A stretch of DNA of 64,000 nt from Endozoicomonas sp. NE40 (GTDB lineage: Bacteria; Pseudomonadota; Gammaproteobacteria; Pseudomonadales; Endozoicomonadaceae), in the NCBI RefSeq assembly GCF_040549045.1, contig NZ_JBEWTB010000002.1, positions 62,001-126,000 on the forward strand. The letters are read 5' to 3'. Positions 55,402 through 63,768 of the stretch are shown piece by piece. Every line of letters begins with the position of its first letter. The first letter of the stretch is position 1. The notes under the pieces were generated by a model. It searched no databases. It was not told the DNA's origin and saw only the letters and a list, made by a program, of their open reading frames with translations. Both the position numbers and the translations under genes were made by a program.

Positions 55402-56727
55402 TCAGATAGCCAGCAACATATTCATCATGTCATTTGCCGAAGCAATGACCTTGGCGTTTGCCGCATAAGCCTGCTGGAACACAATCAGATTGGCCGCTTC
55501 CTCATCCATATTCACACCGGAAACACTGGCAACATTATTAAATGCTTCGTTATAGACCAGTGCTGCTGCATCGTACTGATTCATAGCATCCGATGCCTTG
55601 CCAGCCACATCAATCACCAGCCCGTTGTAAGCATCGGTAAACGACAGATCGCCCAGCTCTTCCCACTTTTCATGGCGCAGGTCACTCAGTGCCATCAGGT
55701 TTTCGTTATTGCCCGGCTCATCCGGATCAGACGAAAACGCCAGTTTAGCCGGATCATCAATCAGAACCTTCAGCTCACCATTGCTGGTAAACTCAAACAA
55801 CGGCTCACCCGGATCCCCGTTGAGGTCATAGCCCTGAGTCAACACAGCGTTAAACTCTTCCGCCAGCACTTCACCAATCAGCATCAAGTCATCATAAGCC
55901 GGTGCCAGAACCTCATCACGAAAATCCAGCTGCCCCTGCACAGCACCACCAATGTCGTTTATCGGCTTGGTGTGACTACCCGTTTTCAAAGCTACCGAGC
56001 TTTCCCAAGGACTGTTCCCTTTTTCCACCACCAGCTCGCTGGCCGTTCCGCCGGTCACCAGTGGCTCACCGGAAGGCAGATACAGGTTGACCGTATTATC
56101 CGGCTGAATCATGGACTCCACACCCACCAGCTCCGACAGTTGCTGCACCGAACGGTCTCGCTCATCCAACAAGGCAGCAGACGCACCACCGGCAGCCTCT
56201 GCCTTCTGGATTTCAGTGTTCAGCTCCGCAATCCGGTTCATCAGTGTATTGACTTCCCCGACCATCACATCAACCTGTTTGTTGACCTCATCCAGCTGCT
56301 TGTTCATATCCGATACCAGTCCGTTATAACGACTGGCGACATTCTCAGCACCGAACAGCACTTCCTGACGGTAGGCAATATCCATCGGATCAGCCTGGGC
56401 ACTGTCAAGACTGTTAAAGAAATCGTTCAGCGCCGGGGAAAGACTCATCGACTCACTGCTTAACGTGACTTCAAGCAAATTAATCTGGCTGGCCTTTGTG
56501 GTAGCATAACCCAGCGATGTACTGGCCGTCTGGACCTGCGACACATAGAACTGATCGGAAACCCGCTGGATATCACTGACATATACGCCACCTGTCCCCG
56601 AAGTAGAGAACATCGCCTGTTGACGGGAATACCCCGCGACAGAGGCGTTAGCGATGTTGGTACTGGTCACCATCAGTGCGGTCGAGGCAACATTCATGCC
56701 TGCGATACCGTTGTGAATCATGCTCAT
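55402..56727 (-). CDS. flgK: Hook-associated protein FlgK (HAP1)
   Basis: A 441-residue hook-filament junction protein. Conserved ends are NGIAGMNVASTALMVTSTNIANASVAGYSRQQ and a closing GVNMDEEAANLIVFQQAYAANAKVIASANDMMNMLL. The middle has the typical LVSDMNKQLDEVNKQVDVMV. Length is shorter than E. coli FlgK (547), as is common when the central domain is small. It starts the flgK-flgL pair, divergent from the coupling ATPase gene. Confidence 0.95.
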   Translation of the reverse strand: MSMIHNGIAGMNVASTALMVTSTNIANASVAGYSRQQAMFSTSGTGGVYVSDIQRVSDQFYVSQVQTASTSLGYATTKASQINLLEVTLSSESMSLSPALNDFFNSLDSAQADPMDIAYRQEVLFGAENVASRYNGLVSDMNKQLDEVNKQVDVMVGEVNTLMNRIAELNTEIQKAEAAGGASAALLDERDRSVQQLSELVGVESMIQPDNTVNLYLPSGEPLVTGGTASELVVEKGNSPWESSVALKTGSHTKPINDIGGAVQGQLDFRDEVLAPAYDDLMLIGEVLAEEFNAVLTQGYDLNGDPGEPLFEFTSNGELKVLIDDPAKLAFSSDPDEPGNNENLMALSDLRHEKWEELGDLSFTDAYNGLVIDVAGKASDAMNQYDAAALVYNEAFNNVASVSGVNMDEEAANLIVFQQAYAANAKVIASANDMMNMLLAI

Positions 56728-56904
56728 GCGTCGGACTTCCCGGCCAGAAAATATAACTATTCAGGAAAACGGCATAAGCAGGATGTGTTTAAATTTTTTT
56801 TCGCGTTTCACTTAATTTTTTCCCGACAGAGACGTTTACATGGATACCCGGCCAACTCTGCCAACAGAGCCTGAAATTCTTCACCAGACATTCAAGACCA
56901 TTCC

Positions 56905-58665
56905 ATGCCATCAACAAAGTTAAAAACACTTGAACGGCTGTCACCCCTGCTGGCCTTACTGATATCTGTTGCTGTCTTTACAGGTATCACCAGCTCGCAG
57001 GCACGACACGAAACAGCAGCCCTCCTGAGCGCTACCCTGAACGTCCAGGTACTGCAGGACTCCAGCTATAACCTCCCCGTACGTACCAGTGACGGACAGG
57101 TTTACATACGCAGTGGCAACAGCATCATTGACGATACCACTATCCAGCGCAGCGCCATGGTTACGCTGGCAGCCACACTGGCCACCGTCATTCTGTTCGT
57201 TGCTTTATGGATGACCCTTAAAGTTTTCTGTCGCAGCACCAGCCATGTCATCCAGCGCCGGAAAGCGATAGAGTCGGACAAAAACCGGCTGATTGAAGCC
57301 GCCGACCTGCGCAAAATTACGTCCGAGCGCGCCAGTTCATCAAGAATGCAGTTTGCAGGCATCCCCATGCCGGACAAATCCGACACCAGCCACCTGATTG
57401 TTGTCGGTTCTCCCGGCTCCGGCAAAAGCGTCAACATCAAGGAGACCCTGATCGGCATCCGGGCAGCCGGGCGCAAGGCAATCGTCTTTGATATTAACGG
57501 TGAATTCATCAGCCACTTCTATCGTCAGGACAAAGACATTATCCTCAACCCGATGGACGAACGCAGTGCAGCCTGGGATATCTGGTGCGAATGCAACCGT
57601 AATTACGATTACATGCGCATGGCCAAAGCCCTGATCCCCGAACATAAAATGGAACAGGACTGGTCAACCGGCGCACGCATCGTTCTGGCAAAACTGGCTC
57701 AGGATATGGGAGAGACCGAAAACCCCAGCACTGAAGCCCTGCTGGAACAGATTCGTGATATTGAAGACAGCCAGATTGTTGAAACCCTGTCAGAAACCGA
57801 TGCAGCCCCTATCCTGGCCAAATGGGGTGAAGAAGAAGCCTGCATGGGTATACGTGGTGTACTCATCTCCAGCATCACTCCGATGCAGGAACTGTCTAAC
57901 GACAACTTCCGCTTCTCTGTACGTCGCTGGGCGTTTAATGAAAACGACGATAGCTGGTTATTTATCAGCACACACTCCGACGAAATCGACCTGTTGCGCC
58001 CACTGACCACCGTATGGCTTGAATTTGCCTGTAGCACCCTGATCAGCCTGCCACCCGATCACCTGCGTCGCTTCTTCTTTGTGGTAGATGACCTGACCCA
58101 GGTTAACCTGATCCCGTCCCTGCAGAACTTTATGATCCAGTCCCGAAAAATCGGTGCCTGCGCCATTCTCGGTATTGATTCGGTAACCCGACTGACCGAA
58201 ATATACGGCATGAGTACTGTGCAGGCGATCAGTCGCTCCTGCGAAAGCTGGGCAACCATGAGGTGCAGTGACTACACAACCGCCAAATGGGCTTCTACCA
58301 AACTGGGAAAACGCAACACCGTACAGAAAACTGAAATCACCTATCACGGCAAAAACCAGACCCAGACAACTGAACGTCAACTCACCATGCCGATCGTCTC
58401 TCCGGAAGAGATCCACGAACTGTCAGACATGCAAGGATTTATCCGCATGGGAGGCGACCATCACCCGGTTGCCAAGTTCAACAGCGTTGCCCGCGGCTGG
58501 CCCATCATTGCCCAGGCCTTTATCCCCCGCGCTATTAACGAGGAAGAAGAGGAAGAGAGCATTCTCAACAGCTCAGCTGATGACAACACAAAAAGCCCTG
58601 AAGTTACAGAAAGTGTAGAGAGCAGCAACCGGAGCGAAGTCGCCACTTCCAGTTCCGCAGCCTGA
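56905..58665 (+). CDS. Solitary TraD/VirD4-type coupling ATPase
   Basis: A 586-residue type IV coupling protein-like ATPase. Two transmembrane helices (about 13-30 and 86-106) enclose a small periplasmic segment, the TraD topology. Walker A is VVGSPGSGKSVNI (residues 167-179), AIVFDINGEFISHF follows as in TraD, and Walker B is FFFVVDDLTQVNLIPSL. The C-terminal tail is acidic and Ser-rich (EEEEEESILNSSADD). No relaxase, mating-pair or other T4SS gene is in the window. It sits between flgJ and flgK on the opposite strand. It may be a relic or a repurposed DNA or protein pump. Confidence 0.85.
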   Translation: MPSTKLKTLERLSPLLALLISVAVFTGITSSQARHETAALLSATLNVQVLQDSSYNLPVRTSDGQVYIRSGNSIIDDTTIQRSAMVTLAATLATVILFVALWMTLKVFCRSTSHVIQRRKAIESDKNRLIEAADLRKITSERASSSRMQFAGIPMPDKSDTSHLIVVGSPGSGKSVNIKETLIGIRAAGRKAIVFDINGEFISHFYRQDKDIILNPMDERSAAWDIWCECNRNYDYMRMAKALIPEHKMEQDWSTGARIVLAKLAQDMGETENPSTEALLEQIRDIEDSQIVETLSETDAAPILAKWGEEEACMGIRGVLISSITPMQELSNDNFRFSVRRWAFNENDDSWLFISTHSDEIDLLRPLTTVWLEFACSTLISLPPDHLRRFFFVVDDLTQVNLIPSLQNFMIQSRKIGACAILGIDSVTRLTEIYGMSTVQAISRSCESWATMRCSDYTTAKWASTKLGKRNTVQKTEITYHGKNQTQTTERQLTMPIVSPEEIHELSDMQGFIRMGGDHHPVAKFNSVARGWPIIAQAFIPRAINEEEEEESILNSSADDNTKSPEVTESVESSNRSEVATSSSAA

Positions 58666-58670
58666 CCACA

Positions 58671-58717
58671 GACAAAAAAAGAGCGCTGACAAACTCGTCA
58701 TGCGCTCTTTTTTTGTC
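58671..58717. terminator. Bidirectional terminator between convergent genes
   Basis: GACAAAAAAAGAGCGC and GCGCTCTTTTTTTGTC form a 16-bp stem, extended by TGAC/GTCA in the loop. It lies just after the coupling ATPase stop and before the flgJ end, with a T7 run in each direction. Confidence 0.92.
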
Positions 58718-58731
58718 AACCTGCAGCCTGC

Positions 58732-59040
58732 CTATTTATCCTGAACCTGAGCAAAAATAGCATCTGCCAGCCCCAGCCCCTGACTTCTTACCAACTCCAT
58801 AGCCAGCTGAGAATCCTGAAACTCCTGCCAGAACTTCTGCTCACGACTGCTCAGCAGTCCATCTTCTGCCAGCGCCTCATTAGCCGCCCGCATACTTTTC
58901 AGCATCTGCTCTACCATCATCGCTTCAAAATCCTGCGCAGCGGAGCGCAAGGCCTGATCTTCTGAGTCCGCTTCGCGAATAGCTGGTTTTATTGCACCCG
59001 CCGACTGGGCAGAAACACTCTGTAACGTCAAAATATCCAT
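58732..59040 (-). CDS. flgJ: Rod-binding protein FlgJ, single-domain
   Basis: A 102-residue protein holding only the N-terminal rod-binding domain (RSAAQDFEAMMVEQMLKSMRAANEAL, then EQKFWQEFQDSQLAMELVRSQGLGLADAIF). The C-terminal muramidase domain of enterobacterial FlgJ is absent. Single-domain FlgJ forms are known and need another peptidoglycan hydrolase to open the wall for the rod. It is 10 bases after flgI. Confidence 0.92.
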   Translation of the reverse strand: MDILTLQSVSAQSAGAIKPAIREADSEDQALRSAAQDFEAMMVEQMLKSMRAANEALAEDGLLSSREQKFWQEFQDSQLAMELVRSQGLGLADAIFAQVQDK

Positions 59041-59050
59041 CAGATCACTA

Positions 59051-60190
59051 TCAAATAACTACCAGCTCTGCCTGCAAAGCACCCGCTTGCTCCAGCGCCT
59101 GCAACACCGCCATCAGGTCTGCCGGTGTTGCACCCACCGCATTAATGGCATTCACCACATCCTGCAGAGAGTTGCCTTCCGGCACCATAAACAGGTGCTT
59201 ATCACCCTGATCAACAACAATGTTTGAATCAGGCATCACCACCGTATCGCCACCACTGAAACCGGGCGGCTGACTGACATCAAAGCTTTCCCGAATAGTA
59301 ACCACAAGATTACCGTGACTCACCGCAGCACTGCGCAGACGAATATGCTCATTCATCACCACCGTACCGGTACGACTGTTCAGAACTACTTTGGCAATGG
59401 TTTCGCCCTCGTCAATTCGCATACCTTCCAGCACGGACATATAAGCAACACGCTGACTCGGGTCAGCCGGAGCCCCAACACGAATGGTCGCACCGTTCTC
59501 AGCCTGAGCCGTTTCCGGACCAAACTTTTCATTAATGGCACGAACAATATTGCCTGCTGTCGTAAAGTTCGGGGAACGCAGATTCAGCTCTACATAGTCT
59601 TTTGCCGCAAATCCGCTGGGAACTGCACGTTCAATAATGGCACCATTAGGGATACGGGCGGCCGTAGGAATATTCACCGTAACACTGGAGCCACTGTTAC
59701 CCCGCGCCGACATGCCAGTGACAATCAGACTGCCCTGCGCCAGCGCATAGACCTCACCATCAGCACCTTTCAGCTGAGACAACAGCAGAGTGCCACCCTG
59801 AAGACTGCTGGCATCACCAATGGACGACACCGTCACATCAATAGTCTGACCCGGACTACCAAACGGTGGCAGGGTAGCGGTGACCGACACCGCCGCAATA
59901 TTCTTCAGGTTCGGGTTGGCCCCTTCCGGCATCTGAATACCCAGCTGGCGCAACATATTATTCATGGACTGGGCAGTAAACTGCGTCTGCCGGGTTTTAT
60001 CACCCGTACCGTCAAGACCCACTACCAGACCATAACCCACCAGCTCATTGCTCCGAACCCCCATGATATCGACCATATCCATCAGTCGACGCGACGACGA
60101 CTGAGCCTGAACAGGGACCGGGGCAACCGTCAACAGTAGCGTCAACGATGCCGCCAACACACTGACGGTTCTTGTAAATAGCTTTAACAC
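59051..60190 (-). CDS. flgI: Flagellar P-ring protein FlgI
   Basis: A 379-residue periplasmic P-ring subunit with a signal peptide (VLAASLTLLLTVAPVPVQA, cleavage before QSSSRR). Conserved parts are LMDMVDIMGVRSNELVGYGLVVGLDGTGDKT and FTAQSMNNMLRQLGIQMP, and the C terminus PADLMAVLQALEQAGALQAELVVI. It makes the bushing in the peptidoglycan layer. Length is normal. Spaced 10 bases from flgH and flgJ. Confidence 0.97.
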   Translation of the reverse strand: MLKLFTRTVSVLAASLTLLLTVAPVPVQAQSSSRRLMDMVDIMGVRSNELVGYGLVVGLDGTGDKTRQTQFTAQSMNNMLRQLGIQMPEGANPNLKNIAAVSVTATLPPFGSPGQTIDVTVSSIGDASSLQGGTLLLSQLKGADGEVYALAQGSLIVTGMSARGNSGSSVTVNIPTAARIPNGAIIERAVPSGFAAKDYVELNLRSPNFTTAGNIVRAINEKFGPETAQAENGATIRVGAPADPSQRVAYMSVLEGMRIDEGETIAKVVLNSRTGTVVMNEHIRLRSAAVSHGNLVVTIRESFDVSQPPGFSGGDTVVMPDSNIVVDQGDKHLFMVPEGNSLQDVVNAINAVGATPADLMAVLQALEQAGALQAELVVI

Positions 60191-60200
60191 ACGACAACCC

Positions 60201-60929
60201 TCACATCGGCATCACAGGACTATTAAAGAAGCGCATCAGCCAGCCTGCCTCGTTGGCATCCGCCAGCGGCCCGTCGCCTGAAAAGACCAGTCGCGCACTG
60301 GCGAGCCGCTGGGATGACACACTGTTATCCGGCGCAATATCCTCTGGCCTCAGAATGCCGGACACGCGGATATAGTCATCCCCCTGATTCAGGGTCAGCC
60401 ACTTCTCCCCCCGCACCAGCAACGTGCGGTTAGGCAACACCTTCAGAACGGATACCGTAATGGAACCGTCCAGCATATTCTCCTGCGAACTGGAGCCACT
60501 ACCACTGAAACGACGATCCATAGAGATTCCCGAGTCCGGCTCCTTACGACCAAACAACAGCGGACCCGGCAAATTCACCGAGTTGTCTTTTTTAAAATCG
60601 GTACCCGATGTGGTATTCGACCGGGTCTTTTCGTCCAGCACAACTGTCAGGATATCCCCAACCCGGTAAGCCATGCGATCTTCATACAGGCTATTGCTGT
60701 ATGAAGCATTAAAAAGGCTACCATTCACCACGTCCTGGGACTCCGCATCCGGCATGGGCAGCGCCATCATCTCAAACATCTGCTCCGGAGTGGCTGCCTG
60801 ATCAGCCTCCTTAGGACCTGACGACGGCGTGGTCACGCACCCCGTCAAAAAGATCGCCATAACCGGCAACAGAGCTTTTTTCGTAGAACTCATCATTGAT
60901 GCAAAAGCTCTCTTAATTCCCACAGACAT
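60201..60929 (-). CDS. flgH: Flagellar L-ring lipoprotein FlgH
   Basis: A 242-residue outer-membrane lipoprotein. The lipobox is in ALLPVMAIFLTGCVTTP, with the modified Cys at about residue 31. Family motifs are GSLFNASYSNSLYEDRMAYRVGDILTVVLDE and LPNRTLLVRGEKWLTLNQGDDYIRVSGILRPEDI. It forms the L-ring that lets the rod turn in the outer membrane. Its ATG overlaps the last base of the flgG stop. Confidence 0.96.
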   Translation of the reverse strand: MSVGIKRAFASMMSSTKKALLPVMAIFLTGCVTTPSSGPKEADQAATPEQMFEMMALPMPDAESQDVVNGSLFNASYSNSLYEDRMAYRVGDILTVVLDEKTRSNTTSGTDFKKDNSVNLPGPLLFGRKEPDSGISMDRRFSGSGSSSQENMLDGSITVSVLKVLPNRTLLVRGEKWLTLNQGDDYIRVSGILRPEDIAPDNSVSSQRLASARLVFSGDGPLADANEAGWLMRFFNSPVMPM

Positions 60930-61720
60930 TAAAGTGTCTGGTTAGCAAAACGCAGCATATCGTCCGCAGCAGAAATCACCTTGGCGTTCATTTCATAACC
61001 ACGCTGTGCGGTAATCATGTTCACCATCTCTTCCACCATGTTGACATTGGAAGATTCCAGCGTGTACTGCTTTACAGCGCCCACACCGTCTTCGCCCGGA
61101 ATCGCCTCAAACGGCATACCACTGGAAGCCGTTTCCGCAAACAGGTTACCACCCAACGCACTCAGACCCGCCGGGTTAACAAAGTTCGCCAGGGTAATCT
61201 GACCCAGCTCCTGAGGGTTCGGATCACCGGCCAGAGTTGCACTGACCAGGCCATCAGCACCCACTGTCAGAGACAACGCATCTTCCGGAATCTCAATCGC
61301 CGGCTCCAGTGGATAACCGTTGGCGGTCACCATCTGTCCGTCCGAATTCAGGTGAAACTGACCATTACGGGTGTAGGCCATGGTTCCGTCAGGCTGCAAC
61401 ACCTGAAAAAAACCCTGCCCCTCAATTGCCATATCCAGCTGATCGGAGGTAGTGACATAAGAGCCGGTGGTAAATACTTTCTGGGTACCCGACACACGCA
61501 CACCGGTACCCATCTGAATACCATTAGGAATCTGGTTGCCTTCCGTATTATCTGCACCCGGCTGTCGCTGAACCTGATAAAACAGATCCTCAAATACCAC
61601 CCGGTCACGCTTGAAACCAATGGTATTGACGTTAGCCAGGTTGTTGGAAATAACACTCAGCTGCTTATCCTGAGCGGTCAGACCTGTCTGACCGGTCCAC
61701 AAAGCTGGATTCATTAGCAA
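60929..61720 (-). CDS. flgG: Distal rod protein FlgG
   Basis: A 263-residue distal rod protein. The N terminus is LWTGQTGLTAQDKQLSVISNNLANVNTIGFKRDRVVFEDLFYQ, with the family insertion QRQPGADN. A beta domain follows, and the C terminus is LESSNVNMVEEMVNMITAQRGYEMNAKVISAADDML. All match FlgG. It is separated from flgF by an intrinsic terminator, so at least part of the downstream group may be transcribed from another start. Confidence 0.97.
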   Translation of the reverse strand: MLMNPALWTGQTGLTAQDKQLSVISNNLANVNTIGFKRDRVVFEDLFYQVQRQPGADNTEGNQIPNGIQMGTGVRVSGTQKVFTTGSYVTTSDQLDMAIEGQGFFQVLQPDGTMAYTRNGQFHLNSDGQMVTANGYPLEPAIEIPEDALSLTVGADGLVSATLAGDPNPQELGQITLANFVNPAGLSALGGNLFAETASSGMPFEAIPGEDGVGAVKQYTLESSNVNMVEEMVNMITAQRGYEMNAKVISAADDMLRFANQTL

Positions 61721-61732
61721 ACACTCACAATA

Positions 61733-61781
61733 AAAAACAGGCTGGCACTTCTCTTTAACAAGAGCCGCTACCAGCCTGTTG
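61733..61781 (-). terminator. Intrinsic terminator between flgF and flgG
   Basis: On the minus strand CAACAGGCTGG and CCAGCCTGTTTTTTAT form a 10-bp stem, with an inner small hairpin (GGCTCTTG / TAAAGAGAAG region) and a T6 run. It lies in the flgF-flgG gap inside what would otherwise be one operon. Confidence 0.75.
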
Positions 61782-61786
61782 ATAAA

Positions 61787-62524
61787 TTAACGCTTCAGCA
61801 ACTCATCACCCGCCTGTGCAACACGCTCAACGGACGACATCATTTTCAGCTGCATTTCAAAGTTCCGGCTCAGGTTGGTGACCGCCACCATCTCTGCCAC
61901 CGCATTAGTATTACTGCCTTCCAGATAGCCACTGACAAGGGTAACCGCTTCATCCTCAGGCACGTTGACACCTTCCTCGACACGGAACAGGCCATCCATA
62001 CCCTTTTGCAGATCACCCGCTTCCGGATTAACCAGACGCATGACCCCCACCATAAAGACCTCGTTCTCCGCAGCACCGTTCATCACCACAGAAACACGAC
62101 CATCAGCACCCACTGTCAGCTTTTCATAATCCGGCACCTGAATCGGGCCACCCTCACCGGCGACCATCCAACCCTGGGCATTACGCAACACACCATCGGC
62201 GTCGGCAAAAAAGCTGCCATCACGGGTATAAGCTTCCTCACCTTCGTCATTAACCAGTGTCAGCCAGCCTTCACCCTGTATGGCAACATCCAGTTCCCGG
62301 CCAGTATAAGACAACTGACCTTTACTCAGGTCCGTCCACTGCTCCCCATTGGAGACATGCACCCGGGTCTGCTCTCCTTCCCCCCGAACCAGGGTAGACA
62401 CCGCATTCAGGTAATCAGCACGAAAGCCATCGGTGGAGATATTAGCCAGGTTATTGGCATGCATTCGCTGAGAGTGCATTGCCCGGGTCGCACCACTGAG
62501 CGCGGTATATAACGCCTTATCCAT
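61787..62524 (-). CDS. flgF: Proximal rod protein FlgF
   Basis: A 245-residue proximal rod protein. The N terminus is ALYTALSGATRAMHSQRMHANNLANISTDGFRADYLNAV. The middle contains LDVAIQGEGWLTLVNDEGEEAYTRDGSFFADADG. The C terminus has LEGSNTNAVAEMVAVTNLSRNFEMQLKMMSSVE. All fit FlgF. It follows flgE by 16 bases. Confidence 0.96.
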   Translation of the reverse strand: MDKALYTALSGATRAMHSQRMHANNLANISTDGFRADYLNAVSTLVRGEGEQTRVHVSNGEQWTDLSKGQLSYTGRELDVAIQGEGWLTLVNDEGEEAYTRDGSFFADADGVLRNAQGWMVAGEGGPIQVPDYEKLTVGADGRVSVVMNGAAENEVFMVGVMRLVNPEAGDLQKGMDGLFRVEEGVNVPEDEAVTLVSGYLEGSNTNAVAEMVAVTNLSRNFEMQLKMMSSVERVAQAGDELLKR

Positions 62525-62540
62525 TACGCTTCAGCCCCGC

Positions 62541-63695
62541 TTAGAATGCATTCAGCAGATAACGGGTGTTTTCATTGGCCGTAGAAATGGTCTTGGTGTT
62601 CGCCTGATAAGCACTCTGCGCCACGATCATATCCACCAGCTCACCGCTCATATTAACGTTGGAGTTTTCCAGCGCACTGCCGGTCAGTGTTCCCCTGGAA
62701 CCACTGCCCGGCAGTCCAATAATAGCGTCACCGGATTCAGGTGTTTCCGTCCAGCTGGTATTACCCGCCGCAGCCAGTCCACCATTATTAGGGAAGCTGG
62801 CAAGGGCAACGTACCCCTGTATACGACTTTGGCCGTTAGAATAGGTGGCAACAATAGCACCTTCATCAGAAATAGTGATACCCAGGAATGAACCCGGTCC
62901 GTAACCATCCTGAGTGTTTGTGGTCACAGAGAAATCACTGGCATACTGGCTGAAAGAAGACACGTTGATATCAATACCTTCAACCGTGATCGTTCCTTCA
63001 CTGACCAGCTGACCATTTTCGTCAAACTGCATGGTCTGAGGTTCACCAACCGGCTCACCATCCATCTCATAGTGAACCGTCCACTCACCATCCGCCTCAT
63101 TCTTGACATAATAAGCCGTGAGCTGCTGCTCATTGCCCAGACTGTCATAAACCGTGGTCGTGGTTGTACTGTTGTAGGATTCCGGATTTTCAGGATCAAA
63201 ATCCACACCCGGAACTTCAGCACGGGCATCCAGGTTAGCAGTCAGATCGACCTGGTTCGTGGCTTGAGCCCCCTGATCTGCCGTATCAACTGCCAGCTCA
63301 ACCAGCTGGCCTTCGATGACATTACCGTTTTCATCGACCGCAAAACCCATCAGCTTCTGCCCCTGGTGATTGACCAGATAGCCGTCTTTGTCGGTACTGA
63401 AGTTACCGGCGCGGGTGTAGTATTGCTGTCCGTTAGCGTCTTCCATAATAAAGAAGCCATCTCCCTCAATGGCCAAATCGGTTGCACTGGTGGTGTACAG
63501 CAAATCACCCTGGGCAAAATTCGTTTCCACCGCAGCAACATAAACACCGCCACCACCTGTTGACGAATAAACGTCTGCGAACTGGGCATCCATGGACTTG
63601 TAGCCCGTGGTATTAGCATTGGCGATGTTATTACTGATGGTGTTCAGGCTTTCACTGGCGGCATTCAGACCGCTAACTCCGGTATTCATTGACAT
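62541..63695 (-). CDS. flgE: Flagellar hook protein FlgE
   Basis: A 384-residue hook subunit. The N terminus is MNTGVSGLNAASESLNTISNNIANANTTGYKS, with a typical ATDLAIEGDGFFIMEDANGQQYYTRAGNF. Central beta domains are acidic. The C terminus is LTGSALENSNVNMSGELVDMIVAQSAYQANTKTISTANE. Length is close to the short FlgE forms (E. coli 402). It starts the visible flgE-F pair. Confidence 0.97.
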   Translation of the reverse strand: MSMNTGVSGLNAASESLNTISNNIANANTTGYKSMDAQFADVYSSTGGGGVYVAAVETNFAQGDLLYTTSATDLAIEGDGFFIMEDANGQQYYTRAGNFSTDKDGYLVNHQGQKLMGFAVDENGNVIEGQLVELAVDTADQGAQATNQVDLTANLDARAEVPGVDFDPENPESYNSTTTTTVYDSLGNEQQLTAYYVKNEADGEWTVHYEMDGEPVGEPQTMQFDENGQLVSEGTITVEGIDINVSSFSQYASDFSVTTNTQDGYGPGSFLGITISDEGAIVATYSNGQSRIQGYVALASFPNNGGLAAAGNTSWTETPESGDAIIGLPGSGSRGTLTGSALENSNVNMSGELVDMIVAQSAYQANTKTISTANENTRYLLNAF

Positions 63696-63738
63696 TGAGT
63701 ACGACTCCCACTCGGTTTCTGTTATTCGGTTAAAAACT

Positions 63739-63768
63739 TTGTCAAAAACTATCTTGTCAAAAACTATC
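63739..63768 (+). repeat. Two tandem 15-base copies
   Basis: TTGTCAAAAACTATC occurs twice in a row (63739-63753, 63754-63768). The right copy contains the stop of the upstream gene. Confidence 0.75.

Noticed and set aside
55672..56463. 263-codon plus-strand frame opposite flgK
   Set aside because: Antisense shadow of flgK. The Gln/Arg/His-rich composition and lack of motifs argue against a gene.
59315..60139. 274-codon plus-strand frame opposite flgI
   Set aside because: Antisense shadow of a complete conserved flgI. Thr/His/Asn-rich product without family features.
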